Of a stretch of 64,000 nt of DNA, positions 54,101-63,960 are shown piece by piece (position 1 is the stretch's first letter; the number at the start of each line of letters is the position of its first letter). Source of the DNA: Trichostrongylus colubriformis. Its lineage: Eukaryota; Nematoda; Chromadorea; Rhabditida; Trichostrongylidae. Location: assembly GCA_963978905.1 (NCBI GenBank), contig OZ022258.1, forward strand, positions 51,382,591 to 51,446,590, read 5' to 3'. The notes beneath the pieces were generated by a model, which saw only the letters and a list, made by a program, of their open reading frames with translations, ran no database searches and was not told the origin of the DNA. The position numbers and the translations under genes are program-made.

Positions 54101-56632
54101 GTCCTGCCTTCACAATTTGGCTCTAGAAGCGTGTGCAGTAGAGAAGGCTGGTGTTGCGTGGCGAAGCGCGATTCTTGATTCCCATTTCCAGCACGTGTCG
54201 TCCTTTGACATTTGGTATGACGCACCCTCCTTAAATTACATCCGCGGGACACTGTGCCTGGTGTGTACGTTCGCCTTAAAGAAATCGTCCAAGGAAAAAT
54301 GAATTTCTCAATTTCTGTTACTCATAAATTTATGTTGTATTTCCTAATGTGGACCGCATGCAAAGTTTCACGCGAAAAAATGTGACCCGTCTAAGATACA
54401 GTACCGCAAAGTCTCGGCCGGATGGGCGCGGCCTTCGAGCAAGTGCCCACACCGTCATCCGCCGCGGTCGGGACCCGTTGTAGGAACAGAGGGTTGAATA
54501 AACAGTCCCACTCTCCGTTCCTAACCGCGGCGGACGACGGTACACGGCTTTTACTCGGGGGCTCGCCCACCTGGCCGAGAATTTCGGGAGCTGTATCTTA
54601 GCCGAATCCTCACTTTTCTTGCGTGAAACTTCGTACGTGGCCTTTATTAGGCTGATACAACATAAATATATGGCAAAGACTCAAACAAATATTCTCATTT
54701 TCCGTGGACGATTCTTTAAGACATCGTCAAAGACACCGGAAGGGGGTAATTTTGGCTTACGGTAGAACAGACGTAGTGTGGACGAGTTTAAAGGCATATT
54801 CCGCGCTCGCTGATGGGTGGAGTAACCAACTGACTCTCCATTGGTTGTCGGCGGTTGGAAGGCGGTCTCTCCTCCCCCTATTGCCTGCAGTGGGGCGTGG
54901 AGAGACCGCCCCCAACCGCCGACAACCAATTGGTTACTCCACCCATCAGCGAGCGCGGAATATGTCTTTAAATGGCCGCCATTGCTGAAACTCGCCAATT
55001 TGACGCCTTGGCATGGTGCTAGAAGGAGATGTTTCTACTATAAATTTGTTTTTTCCTTTCACTTTTTACTTTGTTCTTTCTTATATTGCTTCTATTTGCA
55101 CTTACATGAATGTTAATGTAGTTGGGAGTGGCCATTCCACTGCGCTGGAAGTGAGATTCTATAACTAACGTTGGCCCGCGGCCCGTCTCCTACTGCGGAC
55201 AACTCGGAAAATCAGTGTGTTGGATGCGAATGGGATGCGAGTACACACCGCAGCGTCGCGCTTTTGAATCCGAGTTTTTCGCCAATTATCGCTCCTAACC
55301 TTGAGTGTTCGTTACGAAATGCTCATTTCTTTGCATCTTTTTCTTGTTTCGAACCTCTTCTGGTTCCTTTAAGGTGGTGGAAAAACGGAACTGTGGCGAC
55401 ATGCTTTTTAAATGAAATGACTTATCTAAAAAGCTGATCGGTGGCGAAACTAGCGTTGAAGAACGCAACTTGGAATTTTCATCGCGGCGTAGTTTTAATG
55501 CGTTTTTGGCCCTGCGGCTATCGACGACCGTGTGGTTTTAGAAGGCGGAGTAACGTTCAAGGATGTCTGCCTCACCGTTTACTCAGTGATGCAGAGGGGT
55601 GGAAGCAAGTCCTTTTTGGTGGGAAGAAGGTCCTGTTCTTTGGGTTTTCGACAGCCTCACACTTTTCCTTCCCAACTGTTGCATGCATAGCATCTCTATT
55701 TCGTAATTTACTCATGACAAAGTGCCCCTGACGGTGTTTTCAACTATCCAGTCGCAAATGCAACTTGTAAACTTTCGTTTCCGGTAGCGACGAGATTGTT
55801 TTCTCGTACACGTTTCCCAAGCTTGCGGAATTAAATTGGTAAAGTGTTTCTATTAAAGAGAGAAGAGCGCTGTCGCAGACATACTACATTTTTTTGGTTC
55901 GTGAGTTGGCCAGGTGCGTGCGGCAGGACACTCGAATTAGATCAATTCACAATTTGCGCGTCATGGTGACTCAGTCCAGGTGTCCTGTTGCACAGCCGTA
56001 TAGCTAGATGCCACGTTTCTGTGTTATTCACATTGAATTTGTGATCAGGACGCTTCGTTAAATGTCTAAATTGTGTACGATAGCACGAATTTTGTTCAAA
56101 GTTGATAATTTGTGTTTACAGATAATGGGTGACCAGTCGGCTGTATCCACTGGCTATCCCTCTCCTGGTCGAACGACTGTTGCTCGAACGCCTTCATTGT
56201 CAAAATCCCACCGTATGTGCCTGGCTAGTTTTGAAGATGGTAAGTTTATCAAAGGAAAGGGCACATACAAAAAGGTCGACTGGGAAAGCGTTCAACGAGG
56301 TGTTGAAGTGGTATTGTAGCTAAACCAGCTAAACCGTTTCATTGTATATTTCCACATTTTCACACGGTATCGAGCTTGCTTTTTGAGGTTTGTGCCAAAG
56401 GGAGAAGGTTGCTCAGAAGTATCCTGCGAGGTATCCTTTTACAGGTATCGCAAGACCACCTGAATACTCGAATGTGGGAGGGTATTCGCTGGGTCGTGAT
56501 TGGTGGAAGGTCGTTGGGGGCGTTCTCGGCACACATCTTTGTGGAACAGCAGGAACGCCTTCCCTGCGCGCTCATACCAGTGATGATCCGCGAATGCTCT
56601 CCCTTCGGCGAACATGGTTGCGTTGCCGTTAA
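48142..56632 (+). CDS. FRMD8: FERM-domain protein, FRMD8 (iTAP/Bili) ortholog
   Basis: In animals FRMD8 binds the iRhom cytoplasmic tail and stabilises the iRhom/ADAM17 sheddase complex at the cell surface; in fly it tunes Wnt signalling. Exons: 48142-48213, 48943-49012, 49759-49862, 49944-50032, 50108-50220, 50310-50450, 51093-51256, 51310-51569, 51722-51844, 51963-52062, 53267-53373, 53435-53573, 53772-53858, 56122-56239, 56388-56632; total 1932 nt, 643 aa, all phases consistent. Best matches to the family: LWMISGLLEVQLKPHHKPYE then RRGWSEVL (about residues 185-210), DEPVLYFRRNVQL, RQYLTKLRESTPCYGAAFFR then GLIERP. The first 110 residues and the tail after about 520 (STGYPSPGRTT, TPSLSKSHRM) are Ser/Pro-rich, making it longer than human FRMD8 (464). 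The last acceptor is uncertain: 56387 (TTTTTGAG) or the in-frame TTTTACAG at about 56443. Introns 10 and 13 carry several repeats. Confidence 0.92.
49129..49372 (-). repeat. Reverse-strand relic of the 145-bp repeat element
   Basis: On the - strand it contains 'tcaatccttatcagctgaga', a block near 'gggtccctgtcccagccccc', 'cagttttgctgcgacccgag' and 'atatgaattta', then CA-rich 'caaacacaccaaccg' and the end GATTATATCAGTAGGGTA. This is the same order as at 4437-4690 and 30.6-32.4 kb. It lies in FRMD8 intron 2. Confidence 0.65.
52310..53130 (+). repeat. 400-bp dispersed repeat family, copies 5 and 6 in tandem
   Basis: Copy 5 (about 52310-52705) has 'gacatgttctctgaaaacaa', 'cagtgatgcataggggcgcg', 'gttgcattgctgagcacccc' and 'ttattccacaatctgccaa', then 'ttctggtgtttttaaa'. 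Copy 6 (about 52706-53130) has 'gtgttctctgtaaatggaaa', 'gatgtgagacgaaattcgcg' and an end 'tccacagtcagccaaattaa'. Copy 5 also contains a perfect 17-bp hairpin (CACATCACCTCTTCTGA/TCAGAAGAGGTGATGTG). Both are in FRMD8 intron 10. Confidence 0.65.
53939..54084. mobile_element. Hairpin MITE family D
   Basis: GTCGTTTGGCGCGGCCCCTT at 53939 matches the reverse complement of the right end 'aagggccgcgccaaacgac' at 54084. Pairing continues with AGCTAATTTGCCAATGGGGC against GCCCCATTGGCAAATTAGCT. The arms are about 42 bp, with a loop of about 60 bp. It is in FRMD8 intron 13. Confidence 0.8.
54360..54632. mobile_element. Hairpin MITE family E
   Basis: The outer ends 'aaagtttcacgcgaaaaaat' and 'tttcttgcgtgaaacttcg' pair. 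Then CTAAGATACAG pairs with CTGTATCTTAG, CTCGGCC with GGCCGAG, and 'gtcatccgccgcgg' with 'ccgcggcggacgac'. Arms of about 110 bp are imperfect. It is in FRMD8 intron 13. Confidence 0.75.
54787..54972. mobile_element. MITE with near-perfect 43-bp inverted ends
   Basis: The left end TTTAAAGGCATATTCCGCGC (54787) continues GCTCGCTGATGGGTGGAGTA then ACCAA. The right end repeats it as reverse complement with one change (TTTAAAGACATATTCCGCGC). The inner GGCGGTTGG/CCAACCGCC and 'ggcggtctct/agagaccgcc' also pair. TTTAAA at both tips suggests a TTAA-type target site. It is in FRMD8 intron 13. Confidence 0.85.
55368..55745 (+). repeat. 400-bp dispersed repeat family, copy 7
   Basis: It begins 'cctttaaggtggtggaaa', contains 'gatcggtggcgaaactagcg', 'cagtgatgcagaggggtgg' and 'gttgcatgcatagcatctct', and ends 'tgacggtgttttcaa'. 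It is in FRMD8 intron 13. Confidence 0.6.
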
Positions 56633-56882
56633 TTTTATGAAGACGATATTCTGGCTCGTAGCTGTGTAAAGGAAAACTTATTACTATCAGTTTTTATACA
56701 ATTTTCAGCCAAATAGTCTGAATATGTTATTAAAGATTTCAATCTTATAAATAAGAGGTTCATCGTGGTGGATACCAAGGGCAAACTTCTTCTATACGGG
56801 TTAGTATTTAGTCACTGCTGCTTCACCAATGTGCACTTATAAATGGCACTTCTTCAAATTGTATCATTTCCCCAAAAACTGA

Positions 56883-56888
56883 AATAAA
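56883..56888 (+). terminator. Polyadenylation signal of FRMD8
   Basis: AATAAA, about 250 bp after the FRMD8 stop, followed by a T-rich stretch. Confidence 0.65.
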
Positions 56889-57019
56889 GTTTTTTTAAAT
56901 GTTTGCAGTTATTGTTTGGCATAATTGATGGCTTTTGTACATAATTGCATACAGGATGGGCGGCAGTATATTACACACAGAGAAACCGTAAAATTTGCTT
57001 TAATCCGATTCAACAATTT

Positions 57020-57520
57020 GGAAATCGAGGACCAATCAGGCGTGTGGGCGAGACCGAGTTGCAATCGCGCGTCATTGCCGGCGGCTTGTTTTGGTGACTG
57101 AGGGGTGCTAGTGTTGACAAACATCTAAGTTGGAGGAGATAATGTGTAGCGGAACCCGCGTTGAAAGTGCGCCTTTGGGGGGTTATTGCGATCCTAGTGG
57201 CGCTACACCTCGAAGTGCACGCTTCAGTGGCCGAGTTGCCTACTGGTAGCAAGCACAGACGGTCGACGCCACTATCATTTGGTGTAGCGTAGCGCTAAAT
57301 CGATTCCACTCATGATATTAACAATAAACAAAAATAAACAAATGAACAATGAAAAGGAAAGATGCGAAAAAGTAAGTAAAAGGTGTTTATGATAAAAAAA
57401 AAATACCTAATGAATTCAAACTCGAGGTCTTGTAAGGCGTCGTGTGTGCAATCGCGGCAGCTGACCGAAATGTAAGCTTTTACCGTGGGCCAAAATCGTC
57501 ATTTCACGGTGTCTCTAAGG
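57020..57520 (+). repeat. Dispersed repeat shared with 23.4-23.94 kb
   Basis: Same block order as 23400-23940, including 'aggcgtgtgggcgagacc', 'cccgcgttgaaag' and 'gtttatgataaaaaaaaa'. No coding capacity. Confidence 0.55.
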
Positions 57521-58064
57521 CAACCTATAAGAATTACCATGAAATTGCTTTCGTTTTGGAGGCGATACCAACCATCTCTCCCTGCGAACGTTCGTTTCGG
57601 AGGGTAAAACACCCTTTCGCTTGACTGCTACATTTTTTTATGTTACCGTAGTCTATTAGTCATCTTGGAACCGGTATCAGTTTGATATTTTCTGTTGACA
57701 CAGTTACTTCCAAGAAGTTCTGAAAGGCAAGTTTCTGCACACTTTAGCACATGGATTCAGAATTCGACTGCAAAATTTGTAATATGTATCAGGTCTACAC
57801 GCTTTTGATGTAATCCATAACCCGCACAAGATAATGCAATAAGCGCAACTTTATGCATTGTTCACGGATTTGATGATGCTGTCATATGAAGAATTAAACA
57901 GCCAAGACTATGCGCAAACGGTTATATTCTTCACCTGTTATTCTCCTGCTTGACTCTTACAAGGTGCACTTTGGCAAAAGGCTCTTTATAAGTGAACCGG
58001 TGTGTAATTGAAAGGCAGTGGACGCTCCATAGGCAGTGAGCAGAGTGCCGGCGGCTACTCCTAC
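57521..58064. other. No gene recognised
   Basis: AT-rich intergenic sequence. Nothing supported on either strand. Confidence 0.4.
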
Positions 58065-58243
58065 AAAGCCGCGTTCATACTTTGCGTTACCGGCGCTAGG
58101 GCGTGGTGCGAGTCTCTGCGTCTCCGTCTGTGCCATCCTGTCTCGTTTCCTGCCTCGTCTTTGCAGCTCCCCTGTGCCACTCTTCCTCGCTGCCAGTGAA
58201 CGCGACCACGCCGTAACGGCGTAAAGTATGAACGCAGCCTCAG
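58065..58243. mobile_element. Hairpin MITE family A, copy 3
   Basis: The left end AAAGCCGCGTTCATACTTTG and the right end 'gtaaagtatgaacgcagcct' are inverse complements. The core GTTACCGGCG / CGCCGTAACGG and 'gggcgtgg'/'ccacgcc' also pair. Interior 'gtctctgcgtctccgtctgt' resembles the 61.2-kb copy. Confidence 0.75.
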
Positions 58244-59365
58244 TCACTGAAGAAGAATGCTTTGGACTTCTAAGTGAGGAGTACGCAATTGTTAATGACG
58301 CCCATTCGCCGTCTTGCTTAGTGGGCCCTTTACTTCGTACTTCTCAATTTTCGCGCAGACCAATGAATTTTTTTTGGTTGACACGGCCTGAGATTTTCAG
58401 CCTGTATTCTTCAGCCTATTGCTGCTTCGACTTAGTCGATTATTGCTCAAAACATGTTGTACTTGAAATATTCGAGATAGATCCTCAAATGTTAGCGGAA
58501 CTGTCTGGATTGGATGAGAAGCAAAATTTCTTGCTCATTACATACTCATCTGGCAATCGCTAGGTCCACAAAGGGAAGGTACCACTTACGACATTGTGCC
58601 ACATTTATCACGAAATATTGAGCAAACGGAGCTCTCAACGCCTTTTTGATAAAATTTTGTGAATTCCATTCAGGAAACAAACCGAAGTTTGATGTGTTTG
58701 TCTGTCTGTTAGTCTGTTCATCTGTGTTTCTGTCTGTTAACACCTTATGGAACCGGCGAATCCGGCATGGTGTGCTGATATAATAAATAGAATGCAGAAA
58801 TAAATTTGCACTTAGTTAAGGATTAACTGGAAGAATGAGTGCCATAATTAATGAAGATGGTTCATGAAGCCCAGATGGCCCCATTGATCGGTCATGGGTC
58901 GGGCAACTTTCGGCTTCTTGCTTCACCCACTGTTACCTATTAGCTGTTAGTGGATGATCTAATAACAAGGCTTCCTCTACCTTATCACCAAGGTCAGCTT
59001 ATTGAGTGGTGCTCCATTTCGCTGCGGAACCATACATAATAATTAAAGGTAAAGGGTGAAATTTCTTGCGTCGATCAATGCCTCGCTGGGATGCGCCGCG
59101 TACTCTAATTCCCTTCAAAGTCGTGTGGCAGGTGAATGCAATTGGGGTCATACAGCGACTGACGGAGACCAGCCGACGTCCCGACGTCACTGCTTTTATC
59201 CTCGCAGATGAGCTCATTCCCAATTTGCTTAGCCCGGAGGGAATGAAATGCATGGTTGGCCTGCGGGCATTGATGTGAGACTTGATCTCCGCACCATGAG
59301 AGTGGGAATGCGCACCACCTGTCACTACACCACCTCTGTGCGTATATAAATTGAAGTAATTGCAG
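58244..59365. other. Unassigned region with one protein-like frame
   Basis: At 58409-58563 the + frame reads CFDLVDYCSKHVVLEIFEID then PQMLAELSGLDEKQNFLL and stops at 58563. It looks protein-like but has no supported splice partner. 58660-58750 holds, in reverse, a CA/GACA-rich stretch with 'aaacacatcaaacttcgg', like the terminal motif of the tandem arrays. 58996-59300 is GC-richer and repeat-like; nothing firm is called there. Confidence 0.3.
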
Positions 59366-59885
59366 AGACCATTTATTAAGAGCTTTACGTGCTCTAAAAA
59401 AATTGGGACGATTTGCTGCTGAGGTTCTAAGTAAAGATTGGCGAGCGTAAGTGATATTCTCCCATCCTCAAATCAATTCCTCGATAGCCTTGACAACTGA
59501 ACGATCAATTCAACCGTCTATTCCACATGACTTTCGATGTGCGCCCCGAATCTCAGCGCTATTCGATCTCTGCTCCATGTCGCTGATTCAGGTGTTGACC
59601 TTTGAGGCGCGCGCTCTTCGTAGCGCCAAACGACAACGGTCCTCTGTTTACCTTAAACAGCCTACTCTTATCTTATCGCTGAACAATCTTCGGCCAAGTT
59701 CTGCTATCTTTACAGCATACTCTGAAAAGCTTGCAGTAAGTGTACCGTATGGTGACCTGCAAAAATCTCGTCCAAAGTGAACAAATTGTCAAATAAGATA
59801 ATAAAACTCCGTTCAGCCCGCTGATGCCGTGTCCAGGATCAGCAATTGAAAATTTAAAATTCGGCAATCGGCGTGTTCAGCCGTT
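59366..59885 (+). CDS. Two exons of an unidentified gene
   Basis: Not recognised. Exon 59366-59446 (acceptor TAATTGCAG, donor GC|GTAAGT) reads DHLLRALRALKKLGRFAAEV then LSKDWRA. It joins in phase to 59817-59885 (acceptor CTCCGTTCAG, donor TT|GTAAGT), which reads PLMPCPGSAIENLKF then GNRRVQP. Splice sites and phase (2 into 2) agree. A third spliceable open segment, 59592-59735 (48 codons, acceptor GATTCAG, donor GCA|GTAAGT), would bring an immediate stop in this phase, so it is either an alternative/poison exon or a chance match. Upstream and downstream exons were not found. Confidence 0.45.
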
Positions 59886-60953
59886 GTAAGTCCACTTGTC
59901 GCATTCGAACCTCAGACAAAATCCCAGAAGGTCGTATTTTGTATTTATTATTTTTATAATATTTCTATTCTCTTTATTTCTGTGTGAGCTTCCCCATCGT
60001 CTAGAGTTCTAGCAACTGCCAGTTTTACTGCGCTTTATCTTCCAAGATTTCGAATAACTTCTTATGAAAAATAAGGGTTTTTACTCCTACTAATTTATTT
60101 TTACTTTATTCTTTAATTAACTTAATTCAAATTTTTGTTTTTTCTGACACCCGTTTCAAGTCATCTGGTCATATTTTTGAAGCATATTACAATTTCGCTT
60201 GAAATTCCTGCCATTTAACTCCACGTGCTTCTAATTTGTGCACTAGAAATTATTCTATAGTTCATATTTCTAATAGATAACCGATGGACGCCACAATTAA
60301 TCCACTAAAGCATACGCTGGAGAATAGGATTGTGTAAAGTCGCTGGCACTTCAACCTTAATAGGTCAAGCCATTTATCGATCCCCTTGACAGGATAATTT
60401 GCGGAGGAGGTCGTGCGGTCACGATCTTCAGCAATTTGTGGGCAAACAAGTGTCCATCCTATTATTACTTCTCTTTCCTGGATTGCTTGGGTGGCTACTG
60501 AGAAAGTTTAAGTACGGTACATAATTAAGGACGTCTTTGCGTTACGTTTTAAGTTCTTGGTAATTTTGTGCGATTATTTTTAGTTCTCAACTTGCTCATA
60601 TACACTTAACCTCCCTTTCTAGAAAAGTCCCCCCTCTTCCATTTTTCCTATAGTACTAATAATTGCCAGCTACCTTATAGAGCTTTTGAACGTACGCCCC
60701 CAATATTCATTTCCACTACGCACCGTGATCATAAATTTTCGCCCATTCAAATGAGTCCCTTATCAAACTTCAATCGCTCTAAAGTTTTCTTCAAAATGCA
60801 TCCTTATCAAGATTCTAACGCTCCGAAATTTTCTATCGCCCGATTGCATCGGTCTCTGTGAATGTATTCCGTTATTACGAGAGTACATATGTGAGGAGTC
60901 ATGTAATCTATCCATGTTCACCCGTGTAGTGATCGATCGGACGCGCATCTACA
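59886..60953. other. No gene recognised
   Basis: AT-rich sequence. Presumably intron or intergenic DNA of the gene above. No exon or repeat can be supported. Confidence 0.4.
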
Positions 60954-61336
60954 TTAGGCCGCGTTCATACTTTGTGGTACGGGCGGCGGGGCGTGGCTGC
61001 GTGTCTCTACATGTACGTGTTCACTCTGCCTCGCTGCCTGTGAAAGCAGCCACACCCTGCCGGCGCAAGGTATGAACATGCGGTCTTACGTTTACGCCGC
61101 CGCCAAACTTTGCGATTTTGAGGTGTCGCGGCTCCCGCTCGCGAAGTTGCAGTATTGTAAGGCCGCGGTCATACTCACCGCTGGCAGGGAGAGTCTGCGT
61201 TCACAAAGAGCGAGGGAGAGTGGCACGAGGAGGTGCAGAGATGACGCTGCCTACGAGGCAGGGTGGCATAGGCGGAGACGCGGAGAAAGGCAGCCACGCT
61301 CTGTCGCCGGCAGCGCAAAGTATGACTGCGGCCTAA
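60954..61336. mobile_element. Two family A MITEs, one nested in a family B relic
   Basis: 60954-61088 is one family A hairpin (TTAGGCCGCGTTCATACTTT ... 'caaggtatgaacatgcggtc'). 61157-61336 is another (TAAGGCCGCGGTCATACTCA ... 'gcgcaaagtatgactgcgg'). The DNA between and after them ('ccaaactttgcgattttgag', 'gtgtcgcggctc'; then 'agatcgcagtatcgcg') is the two halves of a family B element, so the second family A copy jumped into family B. Confidence 0.7.
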
Positions 61337-61409
61337 GATTCCGAGATCGCAGTATCGCGTACGAAAGTGCGACGCCGGAAGAAAAATGTTCAAAGAAGAA
61401 AAAAACAAA

Positions 61410-61445
61410 GGAAAAGTGCGGGTTCGAACTCCGTCCGACACCGAA
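61410..61445 (+). repeat. tRNA-like B-box relic
   Basis: 'gtgcgggttcgaactccgt' resembles a T-arm (GGTTCGAANTCC) and matches the box inside the hairpin at 21700-21796. There is no cloverleaf around it, so it is a relic at best. Confidence 0.3.
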
Positions 61446-61475
61446 GCTTTTGCAATAACTCACATCCTCAAAATA

Positions 61476-62374
61476 TTAGGTTGATTCATAATAAATCGGA
61501 CAAATGATAGCGATGATTTCTAGAGATCATAACTCAGTAACGAATTAACGAAAATGGACGCGCGAGGTACCGTTGGAATGAGTATGAAAAGCTCTTCAAA
61601 GTACCGCAAAATACTCACTCCAAAGTAAATTCATTCCGCCACAATGCCGCACGATTTCAAGCGGTCCAGAGACCACATCCGCAACGTCATACTATTTATA
61701 TCGCTATCTGGCCAGGAACCCGCGGATATCGGCAGACGTCTGATAGAAGTTCACAAGGAGCATGCCCCCGGCAGAAGTACACTGTAGTTGTAGCATTCGA
61801 AGTTTGCGTCAGGCGACTATTCCATCGAAGACGAAAACCGCGGTTGGTGGAGCGTACACGGCGTAGAGTACTGGGAGCTGCTCGATGAAGGTACCACAGT
61901 ATCCGCCGACGTCTACGTTCGTCAATTACGAGAATTGAAGGCCAATGTCCAAAGTTCGCTACGGCGGCGGTCACATGTCTACTTCCAGCACGACAACGTG
62001 TCTACTTCCACAGACCGCACTTCGCAAGATCGACCAAGGCCGAGCTGCTGTCGTACAGTTGGACCGTACTTCTATACCCACCGTACTCCCCAGACCTGGC
62101 CCCTTCAGATTTCCACCTTTTCTCCCACAGCCAACGCCACCTGGACGGCCAAGACTTCAAAACTCGCGACGAGGTCAAGGCGGCACTCGGCGACTTCTTC
62201 GAGCTCCAGCTTCCGGCCTTCTGGAGCAAGGGCATCCATGATCTGCCTATACCGTGGCAGAAGGTCATCGATAAAGATGGAGTATATTTCAAGTGAATCC
62301 CTGTTGTCGTAAAAAAGTTGTACGACAATGATTAAAATTGGTCAATTTGTCCGATTTATTATGAATCAACCTAA
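61476..62374 (+). mobile_element. Deleted mariner derivative B (899 bp)
   Basis: Same length, same ends (TTAGGTTGATTCATAATAAA at 61476, its complement ending at 62374) and same internal deletion and frame break as the copy at 17945-18843; TA flanks both sides. I count about seven substitutions over 899 bp, and no length difference. It is non-coding for transposase. Confidence 0.94.
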
Positions 62375-62949
62375 TATTTTCCTTTGATTTCCTGGTGTAT
62401 AGAGCAAATCAATCGCAATCGAATTCACAAAAGTCCTTTCTCACTGCATCTGCTGGAAATTGTACCGCGTTTGTGGTGTTTTGTACATGTGGTAGAACAC
62501 AGCGATATGCACATCTGTGGTCTGCCATGCACATCAATTAAATGGATTTGACGACTCCGCGTAGGAATACCGCCGTAGCTACCTTACCGAGTTGTGTATT
62601 ACGTATATAGGCTATATCCGTCGGTTCAACACATCATGCTACTACTGTGCCTTTTTGCATGATTTTTGGTGCTACTGTAGTTGGAAGGGTTCACTCATTG
62701 TCGCGCTATCGACCCTCACTGGAAACTATTCTACAGTCATCAGTTTGTATACTCGAGTGTGCATTTTTACATAAGCCTTGCTTTGTTGGAGTAGGGGCTT
62801 CCCCCTAAACCAAGGTTTAGGCTATAATTCTAGTGAACAATAGCGCCGGACGCCAAGCCCAGTGGGGTGCCCCTTTTCCAACTTATTAGCACTGAGAACC
62901 CTGCCCTCTTTCACTGGGGATTGGACGAAAAGGTACGGTCTGTGCGAAT
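62375..62949. other. No gene recognised
   Basis: Single-copy looking sequence. Nothing supported. Confidence 0.4.
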
Positions 62950-63193
62950 GGGGGTGTGTACCCTTATGTCACGATTTCGCACGACGACGAGCGGCATGAG
63001 ACGCACTGTGTGCGAGCGTGCACGTCGCAGTGGTTGGGTCTCAGAACGATTACACGGTAATGCTAGAGGCGCGATACGCGGTTAACTTGTTCGCTTTCGC
63101 TTCCGCGCCCAACAACAGAACCTCCTTGTCGTCCGCATTGCTTCGCTTGCGACCTGCCGCGGTGCGAAATCCTGACATAAGGGTACAGACCCC
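62950..63193. mobile_element. Inverted-repeat MITE
   Basis: 'tgtacccttatgtcacgatt' then 'tcgcac' at the left pairs with 'gtgcgaaatcctgacataag' then 'ggtaca' at the right, with one mismatch over about 26 bp. The interior is GC-rich and non-coding. Confidence 0.7.
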
Positions 63194-63255
63194 GCAAACT
63201 GACCCGTCAGTGGTACTTAGGTGTTCACCCCACCTGCGTCATTAGGATAGCTCCA

Positions 63256-63433
63256 TTAGGCCGCCTTCAGGCTTTGAAATTTTGCAATTCTGGTGTGGCG
63301 ATTTCGCGAATCTGCGATTTTGCGGCATCGCACTTCTGCACGCGATACCTTGAGACTGTGCAATGCCGCAACTTCGCGTGCGAAACTGCGATGCCGTAAA
63401 ATCGCGGAATCACAAAGTCTGACGGCGGCCTAA
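63256..63433. mobile_element. Hairpin MITE family B, copy 2
   Basis: TTAGGCCGCCTTCAGGCTTT at the left and 'aaagtctgacggcggcctaa' at the right are inverse complements with two changes. The interior alternates 'gcgattttgcggcatcgca' with its complement 'cgatgccgtaaaatcgcgg'. Confidence 0.8.
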
Positions 63434-63960
63434 GTGACTCCTATATTTTCTGGGTAGAGTTTTCGTATCGGCGCTCTTCCATTTGTCGTATTTTGTAAAC
63501 AAACATGCCATGTGACAAGGGACGCAGAGAATGCTTTGCTTCTCTGGGGCTCATTTTTTCGATTTGTTGCTGCTACACACATCGTGCTGAATAAGCAGTA
63601 CGAATGGCCCATTCCATAAAAACATTCAAATATCACATCCATTTTGGTGATCCTCCTTTCAGAGGTTGGGATGCTTTGCTCAATTTTCTTCAGAGAGGTC
63701 CGCAAAGGCCCATACTACTACTATTTGACCCAGTGAATCACTTGATCCCCGAAATAGTCTCCCACTTCCCGCCACCAATCCTTCGCCGATCGGTCGGCGA
63801 CAGCGATGGACATATGACCAACCTCGTGATATTCGTCAAAATGACTGCTCTCAGGCGTGTCACATTTCCTCTCCAATATGCAGATTAAATTGCCTATTTG
63901 TGTATGAAAATGTATTTCCCAACGCAGTTCAGTGGAAAACATGTGGTAACCACGGTTCAA
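63430..63960 (-). pseudogene. CAP (SCP/ASP-like) domain fragment, probably decayed
   Basis: On the - strand the segment 63960-63724 reads STELRWEIHFHTQIGNLICI then LERKCDTPESS and VADRSAKDWWREVGDYFGDQ. Further on (about 63580-63630), in another frame, it reads YLNVFMEWAIRTAYSARCV. The order L.W, Cys, then A..WW.E..Y, then Y...FM.WA.T....C follows the CAP fold of secreted ASP proteins, which are greatly expanded in hookworms. The CAP histidine and GEN motif are not preserved and the frame changes without a clear intron, so decay is likely; alternatively exons lie past the right edge. 'HEVGH' here looks like a zinc motif but has no protease context. Confidence 0.35.

Noticed and set aside
54058..54998. 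Several 60-105 codon frames in FRMD8 intron 13
   Set aside because: All derive from GC-rich hairpin elements and occur on both strands of the palindromes.
63721..63960. Zinc metalloprotease, from HEVGH on the - strand
   Set aside because: No third ligand or Met-turn follows and the surrounding residues fit a CAP domain better.
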